Shown here one piece after another: positions 52,012 to 64,000 of a stretch of 64,000 bases of DNA. The position numbers were made by a program, and so were the translations under genes. The notes below the pieces were generated by a model. It worked only from the letters and a program-made list of their open reading frames with translations, did no database searches and was not told the DNA's origin. The stretch comes from Cornus controversa (taxonomy: Eukaryota; Streptophyta; Magnoliopsida; Cornales; Cornaceae). The stretch's first letter is position 1; each line of letters begins with the position of its first letter. The stretch spans positions 53,637,146 through 53,701,145 of the forward strand of contig CM048852.1 of the NCBI GenBank assembly GCA_026545225.1, read 5' to 3'.

Positions 52012-55000
52012 TCAAATTGCATAGAATTTCTTATACTCATTGTCTAGAATCTCTGAATCTGACAATATTCTTGACACAGACCCCGACTGCGACTTGCTAC
52101 TCCTTGCCGACCTGCGAATGCTCCTCAAATTGGAATCCTCAATTCGATGCATAATTACCCAATAACACAATGTCCCCAGTGTCGTAGCCAAGATCACTGT
52201 TCCTATAACTGTCACTCCAACAGCCAACCACTTCTCATGACTTCCCACAATGATATAGGACAGTGAAAGAAAAGCAACAGCTACACACACACAAGCCAAC
52301 CACATTAGCTTGTTAATGACTGCCATCATTTGCTTCTTTGCGTTCCTCTCTACGGCTACAACCGATGTCTGAACCACCACAACAGCCAAAGATATGAAGA
52401 GCGCAAGTGAGTCAGATATGAAGAAAATCATAAAAGAGGCTTTTGGAGCAATGTTTGCTTCTCCAACAGAGAGTCCAGGTGGAACATTGTTAGGGTCATC
52501 GGCGTACTGGCCAGGGACAGTAAAAATTGCAGCAAAAGTAACGGTGGCTATGAGAACGGAAACAACTGTGGTGGAGGTGATAGCATTGTTAAGCCCTTCC
52601 TCATGCATTTTGTTGATCTGCTTGGCTATACCTCGGACACGCTTTCGTGTTTGGCGTGTGTGCTCAAGCTGGTTGTGAACCTCATGTTTTATGTCACTTA
52701 CTGTTTGTTTCAATTCCCTGGCTGTATTTGTTGTTGGTGGCTTTATGGATTTTGCACTCCGGACTCCATGCTCCTGTAGAATAGTTGCAACTTCTGGGTG
52801 CCCGGTTTTCTCAGCAGTGTCAAGAGCAGTTTCTCCAGATTTGTTAATGACTTCTGTATCAATCTCCTTGTGAATGAGTAGTGCCCGAACGATCTGCAGA
52901 GTAGCATGATGTTTATATTAAGGAATTTTGACTTTGTAACAAGTAATAAGCTTCCTGATTATGCACGACTTATCGTATCAAATAATGCTGGACTTATTGA
53001 ACTCTTAGGGAATACATGCAGTACAAAGGATGAGTTGCTCAAAATGCAGGACTTTTCCTGATTCTGATCCTGAAAATGTATGCATATGTAGGATCTGTCA
53101 AAACCCTCTTACCTGATACTTCTCGAGCTCTCATGTTCCAGAATCCTGACAGAACAGATAGTATTGCACTATATGCATTACATGGTTAATATGCCATGCA
53201 CATTGCAGAAACAACTATTCTACAGGAAAGTCGAGATAAAAAATATTTAAGTAGTTTAAGAAGGGTGAAGATAAATTTGGACGAAAAGTAACAAGAACAC
53301 TTTTTGAAGGAAACCATTTGCTTTTGCTTCAGAGTCTAAGACTCCATATATTGAACAGAGAAACTTTCATCAAAGTGACATGTAGATTAAAGATCACTCA
53401 TCTTAGAATTACATTTAATCTAAAGAGTTCACAATTAGTGTTGGTCCTGCCTATGCAGAATTTTGGGAGGAAAAGACTAAAGAAAAACCTAACTTTAACA
53501 TTGTTGGTGCGAGTTTCCATACAATGATTTGAAAGATTGGAACAGAACAAGGGACATATACTGTTCTCAGTTGCCTGAAGATTAACCTGAGACGTGACGT
53601 GATATTCTAAATGCTTCCTTGACACTAGAAACAGCTGAAAAGAATTCCATTGGATTTATTTCAATAGAATAAGAATCCAGTGTTTTAAATCTTGAACAGA
53701 GGTCATTATCATCATCATCATCCTTGCCTTAATCCCATATAATGAGGTCGGCCAATTCTCGAACATAGGATGAGGCACGGTTAATGTGAGGCAGGTATAA
53801 TGAAAAGTTGCATAATAAAAGGCAGATTTCCAAACATGAAACAGAACAATTAAGTTGACATGAAAGCAGTAAAATTAAAGAAATCCCATATTGATGCATC
53901 CATAATCTAGCTATTACCAATTCATACGGAAAAGGTCCGAATCCAAGTTTACTATCATATGCAAGTGACTTCTTACTACCCATTAGAAAAGTGTATCTTC
54001 CATTTTCTGGGAAAACTAGGACTACATGGCAGAAATCAGATTGAACATATAGGGAAAAAAAAACTTTATTTACCTGTGCACGGCCCTTTCGGGCTGCTAT
54101 ATGCAGTGCAGTGTTTCCCTTGTTGTCAACCATGTTAATGAGAGCAGCATCTGACTCAATAAGTTCATCAACCACCTCAATCCTGTGCCCCTTAACTGCC
54201 ATATGAAGAGCTGTCTGCCCCTTCCTATCCGTCCTCGTTGCTATTCCTAATTCTTTGCTCGCAAGGGCCCTTACAATCTCCAAATGCCCATTCCTTGCAG
54301 ACGAATGCAAAGCAGTTTTCGCATTGCTTCTTGCTATGGTTGCTAGGTTGCTGTTTTTCTCCAAGAGGAAATTCACCACTTCAACATGGCCTTGTGCAGC
54401 AGCTGTATGCAATGCTGTGGTGTTTGTTTGATCAGACGTCATCGAAAGTCCAGGAAACGCTTCCATGAGGACCTTCAATATCTCTGTAACATCATGAAAT
54501 TAATTTTTCAATAACCTTTCAACCCCAAGGATCGCTGATACATTTGGAATGACTAGTAAGAAGTTCTAAAAAAGCTAGCAGTCATGATGAATATTGGTAA
54601 AAAAAACCAACAAATCACTAGTAACAAGGTCCAAAACAATTTGGTATACAATTGAATCATATCTTGGACTATCCAATACCATCAAATGGAAATTCCCAAA
54701 TAATTTATAAAGTCTTGAAATGAATGCAATTAAATTGATACCTATTTGTTTTAACTTGTGTTACAAAGCTCTGCAACATGTTCTAAAGAGTTTCATATTG
54801 ACAACTATATGCAGATGAGGAAAATAGAAACAAAATTTCTATAGAGACTCACCCAAGTCCCCTTGCTTGGCAGCAATGTGGAAGGCATCATACTGATTTG
54901 TAGCTTTGATTCCAGCCGACCCGATATCATAATACTGTATTATCTCCTTCACCAAATCAACATAGCCATATTCAGCAGCAACATAAAGGGCGGTTTCGCC

Positions 55001-55186
55001 GGATCGATTTTGCTTAGACAACAATTCCTTCAACTCTTCCTCACCACTATTAGTCAGTATTTCCAAAGCATCTTCCAAATTCCCTGCTCTTGCAGCTGAA
55101 TGCAACCGTGTATCATCTCGTTTTCCGGTCAGTTGCTTCACAATCTTCTTCCTACGGAAGCTTTGCTGCCTCGCCGGAGCTTCCAT
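52012..55186 (-). CDS. Ankyrin-repeat membrane protein with PGG domain, At5g02620-like
   Basis: Minus-strand coding exons are 54853-55186, 54074-54483 and 52012-52893, joined in phase to 541 residues. The start MEAPARQQSFRRKKIVKQLT is the first in-frame ATG. The region about 30-290 is a run of ankyrin repeats (TRLHSAARAGN, ETALYVAAEYGY, TALHTAAAQGH, TALHSSARNGH, QTALHMAVKGH, NTALHIAARKG). The PGG-type domain follows with four membrane segments at about 353-374, 402-424, 444-464 and 471-494; the usual FTVPGG reads FTVPGQ, as I recall for this subgroup. The tail is serine/arginine-rich and ends FYAI. The nearest relatives are Arabidopsis At5g02620 (ANK1) and At1g07710. Relatives such as ITN1 act at the plasma membrane in salt and abscisic-acid responses; the role of this one is inferred only. 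A second ITN1-type gene lies ~8 kb away on the same strand. Confidence 0.95.
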
Positions 55187-55266
55187 CAATACCAAATTCA
55201 ATAGAAATGAAAGCTTTTCTTCCCTGATTATTCTTAAACTTCCACTCTTTTCCCCCAAAGCCCAGA

Positions 55267-55281
55267 TCAATAATCACCCAT
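55267..55281 (-). promoter_or_regulatory. Four-codon uORF in the ankyrin gene leader
   Basis: On the minus strand, 14 bases after a predicted leader acceptor (GATCTTTTTAG), ATGGGTGATTATTGA encodes four residues and a stop. It ends about 80 bases before the main start. It would be in the mature mRNA if the predicted leader splice is used. Confidence 0.4.
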
Positions 55282-55763
55282 CACACCCCTAAAAAGATCA
55301 ATTTTTTTTTTCTAAATCAAAATCATGATAGATCATGATTTCTGGCTGATTCACACGAGAAACATGGGAGTTTTCAGTTATGACACCATAGCATATTCTG
55401 ACATCATCTGCACACCAATCTATATGTTCACATATATTTATATGTATAAATATATAAATATAATATATCCTTTTCACATTAGAACAGTGGATCCGTTCTT
55501 TTAACTTTAAATAATATCCACTTGTTTCTATATCATCTTATCTACCCACTTTCTTCATCCTTGTCACTGTGAAAAACAGGAACAAGAAACAACAACTGCA
55601 GAAATTTAAGGAAAAAATAAATAAATTTGTTAGTCTTCCCAAATTGGAATATTTAAATCCAATCAAGAAAACAAGAACAAAAATGGGTAATTGGGTTATG
55701 TCCATATGATCACAAATTGGTAACAAAATTCATTGAATTCATAAGAAACTAATTGATTATTCA

Positions 55764-55850
55764 CCTGAGTTCTGAAGAACACAGCTTCTCAATCTCTATC
55801 CGTCTTAGAAAGTAGAAAGGCAAGAGTTAGCTAGAGAGAGAGCGCGCAAT
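55764..55850 (-). other. Predicted 5' UTR exon of the ANK1-type gene
   Basis: On the minus strand, GAAGAACTCAG followed by GTGAATAATC gives a donor at 55763. The acceptor TTGATCTTTTTAG lies near 55292. This defines a leader intron of about 470 bp. The exon contains CT-rich leader sequence (CTCTCTCTCTAGCTAACTC). The transcription start is not determined. Confidence 0.5.
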
Positions 55851-58800
55851 GAGTTTTAAAGGAAGAGCAAGACAGATATCAAAACAAAGATTGAAGGTAT
55901 CTAATTTTGTTAGTCAGTATACAGAATCACGACTTCCAAAATCTGAAGCAGACATTGAAAACCTTAGTGGTTTCTAATATTAGCAGAGGAAAATGAGTTG
56001 AAAGGAAAGGCAACACATGGGTTGATGTAAACTGGATGTGGCAACCTTGCAAGTAACCATTATTTTATATATTGTGTTATACTCATTATATATATCATTG
56101 AGAGTATAATGTGTGTAATACATATATAATAATTATAATTGAATTTTTAAAGTTTCAGGTACAAACATATATGTGTTTTGTCTCTCATCCACATGATCTT
56201 TTTTACAAACAAGCCCCACTAATAATAAGTTGAGTTTTGTTTCAAACATTGAATGGACGGCATGAATGAGACATTTCATTGATAACACCAATGGACTCAC
56301 ACTTTGTGTTTTACTAGTTCAACTTTTAAACTTTCCCATTTAACTTTATTAAATCAAAATGAGTAGTTTGGAACTGCATTGTCCATACTCAATTGCCTTC
56401 AAGACCAGGTCAATAATATTGTAAAAGAAAAATCACTGTACCAACCAGCTCTGATTCTCTGAAAAGTGCCATCACTAGAATGTGTGCTAATGTGGTTTTA
56501 TAAAATGATTAGAATAATTATAAACAGTATAACTTAATATTTAGTCTTGAGAATTTCAATATGATACTATAATTACAATAAGAAATTTAATAAATTGAAT
56601 ATTATGATAAACAAACCATGGTATTAACAACAAAAGAAACAAAAGAATATAACAATTTTTTATATAAAGAAAGGAATAAGCATAAATAAACAAAATAAAA
56701 TAAGTGAAATAATAATAGATTAAAGTCATATGACCTCTATATGCGCATATATATTAATAGTGATTCAAGATACAACTCGTACAAATAATTTTTTTTTGGA
56801 TAGGTTAAAAAGGTGACAAAGTGCCTTTGAAAGTATATATGCATGATGGAATTTGACTGAGTAGGTGAAGAAGTATTTCAAGAGAAACATATAATAATAA
56901 GGGTAATATAGAATAATAATTAAAATTCGTAGTTCTGATTTTGAATGTTTTGTTAAAATATATGGAGCAAAGTGTGTGTATGCTGACTTGGGTATAGTCT
57001 TTTAAATATTCTGGTTCTGCAATTTACATACGTTCCCAGAATCAAATTGACTAATTGGAATTGAATTCACATGATTGCCTTTAGAAAGAGAGATCAGTGC
57101 TATACTGTGGAAAAAAAACAAGATTACAAAAAAATTCATTCAACCACCAGTTGAATTAATTTGTTAAAAAAAGTTATCTTTTCAGAACGTTGTGTACTTG
57201 TCAATAACTTCTTATATAGTAAAAAATATTTAATATCGAAATATTCTGTCAAGGGAAGTCTTATTTTCACAATCAATATGGCTACATTTATGGTCCTATA
57301 TCATACTTGGAACTATCATTGCCTTAGTCTCGTACGAAGAGTTGCATTATATGCATGATATATAATTATTGTGAGGATACTATAAAAAAAAAATTATTTG
57401 ATTGAATTATTTTTGGGGTGTGAGGGTAGATGAATATATATCTGAATTTAGGTGTGAATGAAGTGGGTAAATCGTGACCGTTAGATCGACAATAGAGAGT
57501 TATTTTAAACCGTAGATAAATATAGATATTTTGAACTATAAGATTAATTTTTTAAACTTGTTTTACTGTTAAATTATGATTTCGTTTTTGTAAAAGAAAA
57601 TTCAAACACAATACTTAAATGTAATATAGACATATTCTTTAGGGTAAATATCACTGACACCCCTGTGATTTGAATTTATTTCACATAGAGAAAAAGTTTG
57701 ATTAAAGTGACTGCATAAACCTAAACGTTTTACACCGTCTATCAGAGAGACTCCAATCCATGTATAGGTAAGTCAGACACATGCAAAAAGACTTTTATGT
57801 CCTTTAACTTTGTCAAATGATCTATTTAATTTTTAAAATTACATAAAAAGACCAAAATACCCTAACTCTTTTTTTTTTATTTTCTTTTTCATTCTCTATC
57901 TTCTTTCTCCTTCTCTTTCCCCTCTCTCTCCATCGAGCGACGCCAGTTATATATATATATATTCTATCTTTATATTTTTATATATTATTTATATATATTA
58001 TATTTACTATTTTGTGTGTGTGTGTGTTTTTTTTTTCTTTGTGGTTTCTTTCGGCACTATCAATCGAAGTTCCATGCACCATCTTCCATGGAAGACAACC
58101 ACCAAACAGACCCAACTCCACCTCCTTAAAACTCTGATGCCAAAGACGCAGTCGAGCCTCACCAATCATCATCTTTTTCACCTGCTCCGAGTTGAAAGAC
58201 CCACTTCACCATGAAGTCCTCTCGACCCCATTGCCCAAGTCAAGCACAACGCACGACCACTGTGAAAGACCTATCTCAGCCCCATTATCGAATCTAACAA
58301 CCATCATCTAGTGCAAAACACTAACACCATGGCCATGCATGCACAAACCACAATCTCCAATATCTTCTATGACTTCAAAGGCAAACATTACCATATGCAT
58401 AATAGCACACCCAAGAAGACCCATTATGCAGTATGATATGGGTGACAAGAAGTTGTCGAGTGAGAGCATAGAAGAATAATTTTCAATAGAAAGATTGAAG
58501 AGAAAGACCCATTTCCGCTGAAAGTCCCACCGTAGAAGCTTTAGCAGCATACACCATCGACCAAGGCCATCGCCAGTTGGCCATTGAACTCCATAGCCGA
58601 AGCTTGACAATCAAGCATCCAAAGCTACCCATTGCCATCATCTTCACTGACCAGATGATCGAGTCTCCATCTTTAACCACCATAACACAACATTCCACCG
58701 CCTTCACGAAACACCACCGTCTGGGTCCTTTCTGTAAAAGCTCAAAACAACCATCCATGGCTTTCACCGTCGTCGGCGAAGACCCATCTTCAACAACCCG

Positions 58801-59564
58801 AATCACCCACGACCACTGCCGAACCACCAAACACCATCAACATCTCTCCACCATTGAAGCACTCAATTTAAGTTATGACATATAACATTATTCTCTCTCT
58901 AACTACTTTGCTAACTTGACTAAATTGTGAAGGTAATTAAATGAAGTTCAAATGCAGAAGGTAAAAGAACTACTCAATACCTTGACAAAAAAAAATCAAC
59001 AAATTAGTCATCAAAATAATATCATATCCCACAGTTGCGTGATGGTGACGCTAGATCAGTAATTTAATTGTGGTCGTGAATGGTATTAAACAATAAGGTT
59101 TATTTGTTGGTATTTGTGCATTAGGTTAGAGAGAGAAAAAGAAGTGGGTTTTCAGAGATAAGGTCTTGGGTTTGGCTCTTTGAGGGTGAATGATGTTGTA
59201 GTAGATTTTCGCTAGGTGGTAGTTGGCATTTGTTGAGTTTCAACTGATGGTTATTGGCCTGCAGAATTTTGAATTTTTGGCGACAATTTGGTTTCGGATG
59301 GATTGGGTTTGGGTGATTGTGTGTGATATGGGGATGATGGTGGCGTATGGTGGTTGCTTAGGTTGAGAGAAAAAGAAAGATGCGTGTGTGCTAGGGTGTG
59401 CATGCATACGTGGGTGCCTATGTTTTTATGTGTTGGTGCATGTGTTTCTATGCGTGTTACAGCATGTGGATGGATGTATGTGTGTGGGTTTGTGTGTGTT
59501 TTGTGAAATTTTCAAAGCTCTTTAAAATCATATATATAATTTTAATTAGTTAGTTAAATTAATT

Positions 59565-59612
<48 letters not shown>

Positions 59613-61490
59613 GCTTGGATAGAAAGCAAGAGGAGAGAGAGGGTTGTAAGTCGAGAGAGATAGAAGAGAGAGAAAGGGGAGAGAGGGCTCTTAGAGAAAG
59701 TCAAGAGAGAGAAACTGATAGCAACTATTTATTTATTATTAGGGACAAAGTTGTCTTTTTGACAACTTTTAGATTTTTATTAAATTCAATTAAAAAATTT
59801 AGGATATATTAGACATTTTATACTTAAACTAACGAAGTTATGAACAAAAATATCGATTGGAGTTTATATGATAGTTATAAAATAATGAAATTATAAACAA
59901 AAATATCGATTGAAGTTTATCTGATAGTTATAAGAAAACTTATTTGTGTGTCTAATAAGTTCAAACTACTAATACTATCTACGATCTTTACCCCATTCTT
60001 TAAAGGAAGGTCTGTAAGGAATTTGCGGTGGCCAAAATGACAGGCCAGGTTATTATAATTCTTCCCATGCCGACGGGGAGTGGATGTGTAAGAAAGATGG
60101 TAATAAATTTTGTAGTTAGTAAAGTGTGATACATGATTGAGTATTTTAGGGACCGTTGACTTGAAGCCATTGCTTGAAGTTGGGTCAAGCCACCACTTAT
60201 TTAGGACCCTACGTGGGTTTCGGCAATAGGTGAGGTGTGAATGGACGTGTTGACACTAAATTTGTTATTTAGTGGCAAGTCAGATATCAAGACAAATGAG
60301 TAGATGACGTCCCAATCCTTTGCATTTTCACTATTAATCTCGAAATTCGTGAATCCGATTCATGATCGGATTTTTAATCCAACCAATTACTGACAATTTC
60401 ACGAATTAGATTGGTGTCTCATAAATTTCATCTAATTCATAAATTTGATTCGTTAAAATATAATATAACTGTTTTGTTCATTAGTTTGATATTCTAATAA
60501 TTAATTGAACTATTGTTTTATTGGTTGACATTTTAATGATTAGTGCTATTGTTTTATTGGTTTTTGATGGTTTTATTGACTATATTATATTGACTGCTCA
60601 TTTGACTAAAAATTTGAAAATTGATTATATTTAAATCATCATTTTAAATTATAGATTAGGTCATGATTAAAAAAAAATAATAGTGGGTCCAATTCATAAA
60701 TTTAATCTGATGTATCATGTATCAGATCGAATCAAATTTTATTTTTAACAATTCGTAGAACGCAAATCAAATTAAAATTAATACCTAATCTGATCTGATA
60801 TGATCCCATACGTGATCACTTTTAATTTTCACACAACAATTTTAATTTTTATCATTACGCTATTAAACCATCATAAACTCACTTGACATAAATATTAGTT
60901 GCATTCACAAAAGGGAATGCAATGTGAGATGAGTGACAAATGTTCATAAATTGATAAATGATACATTTTCTATCATAATTACACCATTCTAGAAATGTTC
61001 ATTTAAATGATCTCTTTTACTTTAGGAAAAATAAAATAAAAATTGATCTCTTTTATTATTGTTTTATTGTTAATCTCACAAAAAAATTAGTTAATTACAG
61101 GTGTGATCATCAATATTGATGGCTTTATTATAGAATCTCTTGAACTATTTAAAGAATTTAAATGTAAGTATATTTTTTTACCGACAATGCATTTGTATAA
61201 TATAGTTAAAGGGAAGTCATCATTGAGAGCCACAATTAGTCAATATATCTAATACTTGGTGAGTTGGTCATCAGATGACATAAACCTAAAAGAATATGAA
61301 ACGCTATATATGTAACAATTAATTTCTATTCATGAAAGGATTGACAAAAAGTGTGTCACGTGTAGGCTGTTGTTGGCCTTCTAGAAAATGTTACAAACAC
61401 AACCATGTGAGATCTTACGTGGCAGAATATCGAACCCATGATTAACTCAATCAGATTATAAAATTCAAAACAATATATATATATATATAC
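55851..61490. other. Long intergenic stretch, no gene recognised
   Basis: AT-rich with scattered repeats. AGGGTAAATATCACTGACAC at 57641 resembles the ends of the element at 25041-26294. A locally GC-richer block (58060-58880) has open frames on both strands with CACCATC-type composition and no recognisable domain. Other repeats are a (TG)n run at 58013-58028, (TA)n at 59569-59600, (GA)-rich sequence at 59630-59720, and a ~59-bp tandem duplication (AACAAAAATATCGATTG) at about 59828-59935. Confidence 0.5.
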
Positions 61491-61610
61491 TACTATCAAA
61501 ATATCAATAGCATTTTTATATATTTTTAATAAATAATTATATATCTTTATTACTATCAAAATATCAATAGCATTTTTATATATTTTTAATAAATAATTAA
61601 TCACATATTC
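61491..61610. repeat. 60-bp tandem duplication
   Basis: Two copies of a 60-bp unit beginning TACTATCAAAATATCAATAG (61491 and 61551) are nearly identical, suggesting a recent duplication. Confidence 0.9.
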
Positions 61611-61970
61611 ACTTTCTTTCAATACTATTACTTTATACTATTTATTATTTGCATTTATGTGGCAGAATATTGAACCCACGTCCGGATTATATTTGGAAAC
61701 TGATCCTTTTTAGTTTATTTTTATTTTTTTAATAAATAATTAATTTATTGATTCTCCGACCATATTGTTGAAACACTATAAAATTATGACATCTCGACAG
61801 ACGTAAACAGTGGCATTAATTAGAACCAATATGGATCATCTCTTTGAAGACGTGGATGGGTTGAGATCAATTTCCCGAGTTCCCACTGTATTACATTTAC
61901 TTTGATGGACCATTGACATACACACACACATATGTATATACACACACACATATATATATATATATATATT

Positions 61971-62228
61971 TTTTATGTCAGTAAAATGGACCATTGACCT
62001 CACATGTACCATTGACTTCACATATAGGCACATTATTGTAGTGACAAAAGTAGCACAGATCAATGAACAATCTAAGAACATCTGATTTGGGTTGGAATTC
62101 ACATTTCTGAAACTACCGTGCCCTAAGTTCTAACTTAAAGTCCACTTAAAGGAGATATATGAATAATGTGCATATATGTGAAGTCAATGGTACATGTGAG
62201 GTCAATGGTCCATTTTACTGACATAAAA
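61971..62228. repeat. Long inverted repeat, 64-bp arms
   Basis: The arms 61971-62034 and 62165-62228 are reverse complements with about two differences. They contain ATGGACCATTGACCTCACAT and ACATGTGAGGTCAATGGTCC. The 130-bp spacer is unique sequence and TA/CA runs flank both outer ends. It could fold into a stable hairpin or be the remnant of a fold-back element. Confidence 0.9.
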
Positions 62229-63389
62229 TATCTATATATATATATATATATATATAAAGGAAAATTGCACAAGTAGATGCCATCTTTCAAACTTGCTTAA
62301 TAAGTAGAAAGGCTAGCAAAGATCACTCTTGTTACAATTGAAATCCATTCTTCTTTCAAAATGCTGCCAAACAAATCCTTAAAAACTTCTATATCCTTTT
62401 CAACATAACCACCGAAACAAAAAATTCAATTGCCAACTTTGACTATTTCTGCACCAATTAATTATACCAGCTAGTTAATGTCATGAAGCTTTCGCAAATG
62501 CCAAACATTATCTTCTGGAAATCTAAAGTCTAACCTTGACTTTACAACTTCGATCTGGTATATGAGAGAAAACCAGTGAAAATAAGAATGACAGAGACCT
62601 GTGCACTGCACAATCATGACTTTAAACCTATAAATGAATGGACCATCCACTATATCGGTTGACTTTTGGATGGGTAAAAGAGGCATAATTGACAATTTAA
62701 GGTGATCAAATGACCTTATATTTCTTCATTCAATGCATAAGTTCTTATAGCAGATGATAATCACCAAAAGAAGTTAGACATCTGCCAGTGAATCAAAGGT
62801 GAATTTTTATTCAACGGTTGGTTTTAAAAAAAAAACAATGTACGAAAATGTGTCACATGAGAAAGAATTAAACTGGGTGACACACAAGATGAGAACAAAA
62901 AATCACAAAATTAGAGCATTATATGGATTGACATAGATCCAGTCTTTATCAATGAAGCAGATCATATGCTTCTTGCATCTCCACCAAATGAAATTTACAG
63001 ATTCTGCATAATTAGGTTCAGCTTCAAATTTCATTCACAGATAATTCACATCCACGAGTCTAATTGGACATTCAGAAACCTCACTATCTTTTCTTCATTG
63101 AGAGAGAAATCACTCTCACCTATATCTATATCTATATATATATACATAAGGTGAAAATTCAGATCACAACACTCACAAGTATATGTACAATAAATATATG
63201 ATATTCTGATTTTGTGCCATTAAAGATTCCCAGTAATCAACAATTCTGCTGTGCAATTGATTCTTATTACACCATGCAATATCTCAGCACGCCAAAACTT
63301 AATCATTTCCAAGAAATCCATCACTTCAAATGCTACTCATCTGCAGATCTAATATTTACTTCATTTCTTCTGATTTTTTCCTTTATACA
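62229..63389. other. 3' flank of the ITN1-type gene
   Basis: No gene is seen. There is a (TA)n run at 62233-62257 and a TATATC repeat at about 63118-63145. The 3' UTR of the minus-strand ITN1-type gene probably occupies the right-hand part. Confidence 0.5.
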
Positions 63390-64000
63390 TCAAATCGCAT
63401 AAATTGAGTTTACTTCTGTATCAGACATTTCTGAGTGACGCCATGAATTGATTGCAGTCCTCGAATACTTCTCTCTCTTCCTTACCTTCCGAGTCCGTTT
63501 AGACTTCACCACATAATAAGTCATGGCAACAAGAACTACAAACATTATAACTGTCCCTCCAACTGTGACGAAAATTGCAGCCCATATATTTTGCCGGCCG
63601 AGCACAATATAAGATGAAGCAATAAATGCCACTGTAGTGCAAACAGACGCCAACCACATCAGCTTATTGATCACTGTCACAACCCTCCTCTCAGAATTTA
63701 TCTCCCCCCTAACCACCGTAATCTGTACCACTACAACAGCCAATGATGTGAAGAGAGCAATGGCATTAGAGATGAAGTAGATCTTAAAAAATGGTGTGTC
63801 TATTGTTGAAGCAATCCCGTCCTCATTAGCACCTCCTGGAACTGTGAAAATAGATGCAAATGTAATTGTTGCAAAGAGAGAAGCCACCACAGTGACTGAA
63901 TTAGTAGCGTTGTTGATTCCTTTTAAGTGGAGCTTTCGTAGCTCATTGGCAATCCCATTCATGTTCTTGCAGGTTTTCCGGGCTTGTTCAAGCTGGGTGT
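63390..64000 (-). CDS. ITN1-like ankyrin/PGG membrane protein, last exon, partial
   Basis: The minus strand gives the last 202 residues; the ankyrin repeats lie beyond the window end. The visible part runs from TQLEQARKTCKN through ELRKLHLKGINNATNSVTVV to the diagnostic FTVPGG, then four membrane segments around VASLFATITFASIF, NAIALFTSLAVVVVQI, VINKLMWLASVCTTVAFIAS and AIFVTVGGTVIMFVVLV. The tail is TYYVVKSKRTRK…SWRHSEMSDTE, ending IYAI. This tail, with the YYVVKSKRTR motif and Ser-Trp-Arg/His-His-Ser, is very close to Arabidopsis ITN1 (At3g12360), a plasma-membrane protein affecting salt tolerance through abscisic-acid and reactive-oxygen signalling. The reading frame is intact. The start and upstream exons cannot be seen. 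Confidence 0.93.
   Translation of the reverse strand, partial: TQLEQARKTCKNMNGIANELRKLHLKGINNATNSVTVVASLFATITFASIFTVPGGANEDGIASTIDTPFFKIYFISNAIALFTSLAVVVVQITVVRGEINSERRVVTVINKLMWLASVCTTVAFIASSYIVLGRQNIWAAIFVTVGGTVIMFVVLVAMTYYVVKSKRTRKVRKREKYSRTAINSWRHSEMSDTEVNSIYAI

Noticed and set aside
54839-55270. A longer N-terminus for the ankyrin gene starting upstream of 55186
   Set aside because: That extension begins at TTG, not ATG, and continues past the exon donor; the first in-frame ATG is at 55186.
58014-58885. Overlapping ORFs on both strands with CACCATC-type composition
   Set aside because: Both strands are open, composition is biased and no domain is visible; described only as a possible captured segment.

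Overview
The window is nuclear DNA from a flowering plant, almost certainly a eudicot with a repeat-rich genome. It is AT-rich, with long (TA)n, (GA)n and (CT)n runs, GT-AG introns, plant-specific gene families and many plant transposon relics. There is no sign of bacterial gene organisation. I cannot name the species.

Five real genes are supported. (1) 14285-14713 (+): an intronless gene for a small basic, cysteine-containing protein of unknown function. (2) 23071-24390 (-): an intronless gene for a seven-transmembrane protein with a lumenal N-domain (lung-7TM/GOST family, like Arabidopsis CAND6/CAND7). (3) 29048-45845 (+): a ten-coding-exon phosphatidate phosphohydrolase (lipin, PAH1/PAH2 type; 911 residues when joined), carrying an intact N-lipin domain and the DVDGT catalytic motif. 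(4) 52012-55186 (-): a three-coding-exon ankyrin-repeat/PGG membrane protein of the At5g02620 (ANK1) type, 541 residues. (5) 63390 to beyond the window end (-): the last exon of a second ankyrin-PGG gene, of the ITN1 type. Genes 4 and 5 are same-strand neighbours about 8 kb apart.

Layout. 1-14 kb is an accessory region of small inverted-repeat elements, minisatellites and a deleted CACTA (En/Spm) transposon. 14.3-14.7 kb is the small unknown gene. 15-22.5 kb holds repeats, including a 1.4-kb tandem duplication with an element inserted in only one copy. 23-24.4 kb is the 7TM gene. 25-28.3 kb has a terminal-inverted-repeat element carrying a methyltransferase gene fragment and a ~1.2-kb fold-back element beside the lipin promoter. 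28.5-46 kb is the lipin gene. 46-52 kb has a 57-bp minisatellite, a Helitron-like element and a small inverted-repeat element. 52-55.9 kb is the ANK1-type gene. 56-63.4 kb is intergenic, and 63.4-64 kb is the ITN1-type gene.

The most striking region is lipin intron 5 (about 6.1 kb). There, rearranged plastid ribosomal DNA (16S 5' part, 4.5S and 23S 3' part) lies between two copies of one retrotransposon LTR in opposite orientation. The plastid DNA is itself split by a 1.3-kb insertion flanked by an 8-bp duplication. Lipin intron 6 holds a Harbinger-like element carrying the first exon of a CZIB/UPF0587-type gene in antisense. Lipin intron 4 holds a LINE relic, a MULE-type miniature element, and a tandem duplication in which one copy still shows the empty insertion site of a nested element. 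Despite this, every lipin coding exon keeps its frame and splice sites.

The genes are not an operon. The lipin acts in membrane-lipid synthesis and remodelling; the two ankyrin proteins are probable membrane stress-signalling components. No functional link between neighbours is claimed.
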